From Caenimonas sedimenti (GTDB lineage: Bacteria > Pseudomonadota > Gammaproteobacteria > Burkholderiales > Burkholderiaceae_C), in the NCBI RefSeq assembly GCF_007833165.1, contig NZ_VOBQ01000012.1:222324-286323 (forward strand): a stretch of DNA of 64,000 nucleotides, in the 5' to 3' direction. The position numbers and the translations under genes were made by a program. The notes beneath the pieces are model-generated. The model made no database searches, was not told the origin of the DNA, and saw only the letters and a program-made list of their open reading frames with translations. Below, piece after piece: positions 63,819-64,000 of this stretch. Each line of letters starts with the position of its first letter. The first letter of the stretch is position 1.

Positions 63819-64000
63819 TGTGAAGGTTCAATAGGTTGTTTCGGGTGTTCACCCGGAGAAGTTTTGAGAGACTGGAAATCGCCAAACCCCCAGTCAACTC
63901 TCCACGAACACCCGGATGAACACCCATAAGAATGCCCGATTGACGTACCTTCGCCGCCTCGAATTGGTCCAGGACATGACCGAGCGTGGCCTTTCAGCAT
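63819..64000 (+). mobile_element. IS481 family insertion sequence, left end, right end outside window
   Basis: Starts with TGTGAAGG, the inverted-repeat start of IS481. The following leader and transposase start resemble the Bordetella pertussis IS481 sequence as I remember it (for example the GAGAAACTGGAAATCGCC-like stretch and the ATGAACACCCATAAG start). Confidence 0.85.
63916..64000 (+). CDS. IS481 family transposase, N-terminal fragment
   Basis: Only the first 28 codons are in the window (start MNTHKNARLT, then LRRLELVQDM), which match the N-terminus of IS481 transposases, before their helix-turn-helix and DDE domain. Completeness cannot be judged. Confidence 0.82.
   Translation, partial: MNTHKNARLTYLRRLELVQDMTERGLSA

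Overview
The window looks like a chromosomal segment of a high-GC betaproteobacterium of the order Burkholderiales, most like the Comamonadaceae (Ramlibacter/Variovorax/Polaromonas type). The evidence is the gene content and order: pilMNOPQ next to aroK-aroB, cyaY/lptM/lysA, ResB-CcsA (System II) cytochrome c maturation with a cytochrome c4-like protein, paired LpxL-type acyltransferases beside metK, a DUF2917 gene divergent from a GcvA-like LysR gene, and MsrPQ. The genus is inferred, not proven. Coding density is very high. At least fifteen neighbouring gene pairs share ATGA or GTGA stop/start overlaps, so many operons are translationally coupled.

Layout. 1-8652 (minus): the type IV pilus assembly operon pilMNOPQ, then an Ig-like (Big-1 type) lipoprotein, aroK and aroB (cut by the window edge). 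8924-19941: PBP1a, frataxin CyaY, LptM, lysine synthesis (lysA), MsrQP, CcsA-ResB, a dihaem cytochrome c and EngB. 19938-25245: an alpha/beta hydrolase, two lipid A acyltransferase-like proteins, metK and a two-gene unit of unknown secreted/hydrophilic proteins. 25463-32392: a glycine-zipper/four-helix-bundle stress-type protein overlapping ligD, a degenerate histidine-kinase-like protein, and a CBS/DUF294 nucleotidyltransferase coupled to a DnaQ-like exonuclease. 32453-43324: glmS, an Lrp/AsnC regulator, glmU, and scattered metabolic and regulatory genes, ending with 5-formyltetrahydrofolate cyclo-ligase.

43337-46140 is a complete-looking group II intron carrying a reverse transcriptase/maturase/HNH protein. 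It sits at the start codon of a soluble lytic transglycosylase gene, and the loop of a DI hairpin matches the 5' exon. After it come MgtC, a glutathione S-transferase, a DapA-family protein, CCA-adding enzyme, small proteins, and an AraC regulator. 53244-61436 (minus) is a sugar-uptake and catabolism island: a ROK repressor, an ABC importer (ATPase, permease, binding protein), an epimerase/isomerase, a Gfo/Idh/MocA oxidoreductase, DUF2905 and a ROK kinase. A REP-like hairpin cluster lies just after the binding-protein gene. The window ends with a MidA-type methyltransferase, a FolM-like reductase coupled to folB, and the left end of an IS481-family element inserted in a CCTAGA site.

The most notable items are the intron at the transglycosylase start codon, the REP/alternative hairpins in the sugar operon, the Ig-like lipoprotein between pilQ and aroK, and the unknown gene pair 23888-25245. 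No CRISPR array, tRNA or rRNA was found. The only gene-free stretch longer than 300 bases is the RNA-structured 5' half of the intron (43337-44307).
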